Shown: positions 5,909 to 7,381 of the stretch, piece by piece
Layout: each line of letters starts with the position of its first letter
Position numbering within the stretch: the first letter of the stretch is position 1
Assembly (NCBI GenBank): GCA_030642545.1
Contig: DAOWNP010000115.1
Span: 1-7,381 of the forward strand
Source of the DNA: Desulfobacteraceae bacterium
GTDB taxonomy: Bacteria; Desulfobacterota; Desulfobacteria; Desulfobacterales; DAOWNP01
Length of the DNA stretch: 7,381 nt
Direction of reading: 5' to 3'
Notes under the pieces: generated by a model
What the model saw: the letters and a program-made list of their open reading frames with translations, nothing else
Told to the model about the DNA's origin: nothing
Database searches by the model: none
Translations under genes and position numbers: made by a program

Positions 5909-6565
5909 ATGAAAAAAGATACAAGAAAATTTATTCATCTTCGCAATGAGATGGTAAAAAATCAGATAAAGGCAAGAGGGCTTATAGATGTTGATGTAAT
6001 TTCCGCAATGAGTAAAGTCCCAAGGCATTGTTTTGTAAGTGAAGCTTTGATGGATCAGGCTTATAAAGATTTTCCACTGCCTATAGGATATCAGCAGACT
6101 ATTTCCCAGCCTTTAATAGTAGCAGAGATGACTAAGGCTTTGGAGCTTAATAGAAATGACAGGGTTTTGGAAATAGGCACAGGCTCTGGATATCAGGCTG
6201 CAATTATTGCGGCTATTGCCTTTAAGGTTTATACAATAGAGAGAATTCAAGCTCTGTTTATGAGAACCAGAAAATTATTTGATGAGCTTAAATATCATAA
6301 TATAGTTACAAAATATTCTGACGGGACATTAGGATGGAAAGAACAGAGTCCTTTTGATGCAATAATTGTTACAGCCGGTGCTCCAGAAATCCCATCTTTA
6401 CTTGTGGATCAGCTGGCTTTTGGCGGTCGGCTGGTAATACCTGTGGGAGACAGGGTTTCCCAAACTCTTATAAAAATTTATAAAGATGAGACAGGAATTT
6501 ATGAAACTGACTTAGGAGATTGCCGGTTTGTAAATTTAATAGGAGAGCAGGGATGGGATGAATAA
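5909..6565 (+). CDS. pcm: Protein-L-isoaspartate O-methyltransferase
   Basis: Pcm uses S-adenosylmethionine to methylate isoaspartyl residues in aged proteins, starting their repair to aspartate. The 218 residues match the family (E. coli 208). Key stretches are RGLIDVDVISAMSKVPRHCFV (23-43), the substrate-side PIGYQQTISQP (58-68), SAM-binding motif I VLEIGTGSGYQAA (86-98), the acidic end of strand 2 at YTIER (108-112), SPFDAIIVTAGAPEIP (147-162) and GGRLVIPVG (172-180). It follows the cyclo-ligase stop after nine bases and probably shares its transcript. No Shine-Dalgarno sequence is visible before the ATG at 5909, where the upstream bases are all A and T. An internal ATG at 5951 (Met15) lies closer to the E. 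coli start but also lacks a clear site. Translation may rely on coupling to the upstream gene. A hairpin terminator follows the stop. Confidence 0.95.
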   Translation: MKKDTRKFIHLRNEMVKNQIKARGLIDVDVISAMSKVPRHCFVSEALMDQAYKDFPLPIGYQQTISQPLIVAEMTKALELNRNDRVLEIGTGSGYQAAIIAAIAFKVYTIERIQALFMRTRKLFDELKYHNIVTKYSDGTLGWKEQSPFDAIIVTAGAPEIPSLLVDQLAFGGRLVIPVGDRVSQTLIKIYKDETGIYETDLGDCRFVNLIGEQGWDE

Positions 6566-6581
6566 AGATTTTTTATAGCAG

Positions 6582-6614
6582 GCAGGAAAAACACGAATAT
6601 TATTTCCTGCTTTT
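6582..6614 (+). terminator. Probable intrinsic terminator of the cyclo-ligase/pcm operon
   Basis: GCAGGAAA (6582-6589) pairs exactly with TTTCCTGC (6603-6610) across a 13-base loop. TTTT follows at once, and a second T-run comes after AAGA. A competing pairing AGCAGG/CCTGCT is possible. It starts 16 bases after the pcm stop. The T-run lies on the plus-strand side, so it serves pcm rather than coaD. Confidence 0.7.
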
Positions 6615-6634
6615 AAGATTTTTATATGAAAATG

Positions 6635-6676
6635 ATGAATTATGAATGGTAAATTATGAATGGTAAATTATGAATT
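6635..6676. repeat. Degenerate heptanucleotide tandem repeat
   Basis: Six consecutive seven-base units can be read: ATGAATT, ATGAATG, GTAAATT, ATGAATG, GTAAATT, ATGAATT. Seen another way, a 14-base unit AATTATGAATGGTA is present twice exactly (6638-6651 and 6652-6665), followed by a partial third copy. The array has no coding potential and lies between the convergent pcm and coaD genes. It resembles the short tandemly repeated heptamers known from cyanobacteria in kind, not necessarily in origin. Confidence 0.75.
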
Positions 6677-6772
6677 AAGGAATTCTACTAATTTATAAAA
6701 TACCAGCAAGTATTATTTCATTTTCATGTTTTGTTGTGCCTGGGCGTTTATAAAGAAAACAGGCTCTATTTT

Positions 6773-7279
6773 TTAAGTGTTTAAAGGTGTATGTTTCTTG
6801 TTGAATTTTTCTTTTATTTTTTTGTTAACATAATCAGGTACCATATTATCAATATCTCCGCCAAACCTTGCGGCTTCTTTAATGATAGATGAACTTGTAA
6901 ATATCCATTTTAAACCTGTCATGAGAAATACAGTTTGAATATTTTTGTTTAATTTTCTATTCATAAGAGCCATTTGGAATTCATATTCAAAATCCGATAC
7001 AGCCCTCATACCCCTTAAAACAGCAGTGGCTTTTTTTTGGGCAGCATAGTTTACAAGCAGACCGTCAAAAGAATCTATTTCGATTTTGTCTGAAAATTGT
7101 TTTAAACTTTGTTCTATCATATCTATGCGTTCATTGATGGTAAAAAAAGATTTTTTTGCAGGGTTATAAAGTATTGCTATAATAATTGTGTCAAACAGTT
7201 TTAAGCCTCTGTCTATGATATCAATATGTCCGTTTGTAATAGGGTCAAAAGACCCGGGATATACAGCACATGTTTTCAT
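6773..7279 (-). CDS. coaD: Phosphopantetheine adenylyltransferase
   Basis: CoaD transfers AMP from ATP to 4'-phosphopantetheine to give dephospho-CoA, the penultimate step of coenzyme A synthesis, in the cytoplasm. The 168-residue product has the normal length. The nucleotidyltransferase motif appears as YPGSFDPITNGH (7-18; Thr15, Gly17, His18). Further family stretches are NPAKKSFFTINER (39-51), FDGLLVNYA (71-79), VLRGMRAVSDFEYEFQMALMNRKL (87-110; Arg89 and Arg92) and TSSSIIKEAARFGGDI (128-143), the counterpart of ISSSLVKE, ending with MVPDYV. The ATG at 7279 has a weak AAGG (7290-7293) ten bases upstream. The gene stands alone in the window, convergent with pcm. A -10-like TATACT (7301-7296, minus) is present, but its expected start point would fall on the ribosome binding site, so I do not call a promoter. 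Confidence 0.97.
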   Translation of the reverse strand: MKTCAVYPGSFDPITNGHIDIIDRGLKLFDTIIIAILYNPAKKSFFTINERIDMIEQSLKQFSDKIEIDSFDGLLVNYAAQKKATAVLRGMRAVSDFEYEFQMALMNRKLNKNIQTVFLMTGLKWIFTSSSIIKEAARFGGDIDNMVPDYVNKKIKEKFNKKHTPLNT

Positions 7280-7381
7280 TTTTTTAAAGCCTTATAGTAT
7301 ATTGTAAAAAAGATGAAGTTGTTTCGACAGGCTGTTACAAAACGCTAATTTATCCAATTTCTGCGTTAAAAAATAAATTTA
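7280..7381. other. Non-coding right edge, possible end of a mobile element or dispersed repeat
   Basis: No gene is seen in these 102 bases. The segment CAGGCTGTTACAAAACGC (7328-7345) resembles the GGCTGT-(T/A)ACAAAA type of insertion-sequence end, as in IS1182-like elements, but no transposase or partner end is inside the window. A short inverted repeat, AACGC (7341-7345) and GCGTT (7363-7367), lies beside it. The assignment is tentative. Confidence 0.2.

Noticed and set aside
6738..6774. GCCTG / CAGGC hairpin followed by T6 as a plus-strand terminator
   Set aside because: The stem is only five pairs with a 17-base loop, and pcm already has a better terminator at 6582-6614. It is in the wrong orientation for coaD.
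1..7381. CRISPR array, tRNA or rRNA genes, toxin-antitoxin or defence system
   Set aside because: No regular spacer-repeat pattern, tRNA-like cloverleaf, rRNA stretch or known defence domain was found on either strand.

Overview
The window is 7.4 kb of mostly chromosomal housekeeping sequence from a Gram-negative bacterium. Three exported proteins support the Gram-negative assignment: an inner-membrane type II secretion/type IV pilus F-domain protein, a lipoprotein with a lipobox, and a small protein with a signal peptide. The gene types, the AT-rich coding style and a GTCATTCCGGC-type hairpin in the left spacer fit a Desulfobacterales-like (Desulfobacterota) genome. That placement is inference, because no rRNA or marker-gene comparison could be made.

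Layout. Positions 1-876 hold the 3' part of a GspF-like gene that runs off the left edge. A short spacer with a hairpin-bearing, MITE-like element follows, then a small exported protein (1001-1291) and a small AlpA/excisionase-like helix-turn-helix protein (1319-1513). All three genes are on the plus strand. Positions 1622-5110 are a minus-strand operon read right to left: serS, thrC (sharing an ATGA stop/start with serS), then a five-TPR lipoprotein resembling the type IV pilus pilotin PilF/PilW, 40 bases after thrC. A 201-base divergent spacer with a long dyad separates serS from a plus-strand pair, 5-formyltetrahydrofolate cyclo-ligase and pcm (5312-6565), which ends in a probable intrinsic terminator. 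A 42-base array of degenerate heptamers lies between pcm and the convergent coaD gene (6773-7279, minus). The last 100 bases carry no gene.

How the genes fit together. SerS charges tRNA-Ser, ThrC makes threonine, the cyclo-ligase returns 5-formyl-THF to the folate pool, Pcm repairs isoaspartyl damage and CoaD makes dephospho-CoA. They share no single pathway. The only thematic link is between the GspF-like protein and the pilotin-like lipoprotein, which lie about 750 bases apart on opposite strands. Base composition changes visibly near 1290-1320: the left genes are roughly 45-50% GC, and everything to the right is roughly 30-37%.

I found no convincing undescribed system. The points most worth a second look are the hairpin element with a perfect 10-base flanking direct repeat, the composition step next to an orphan HTH gene, the dyad between serS and the cyclo-ligase, the heptamer array, and the uncharacterised small exported protein.
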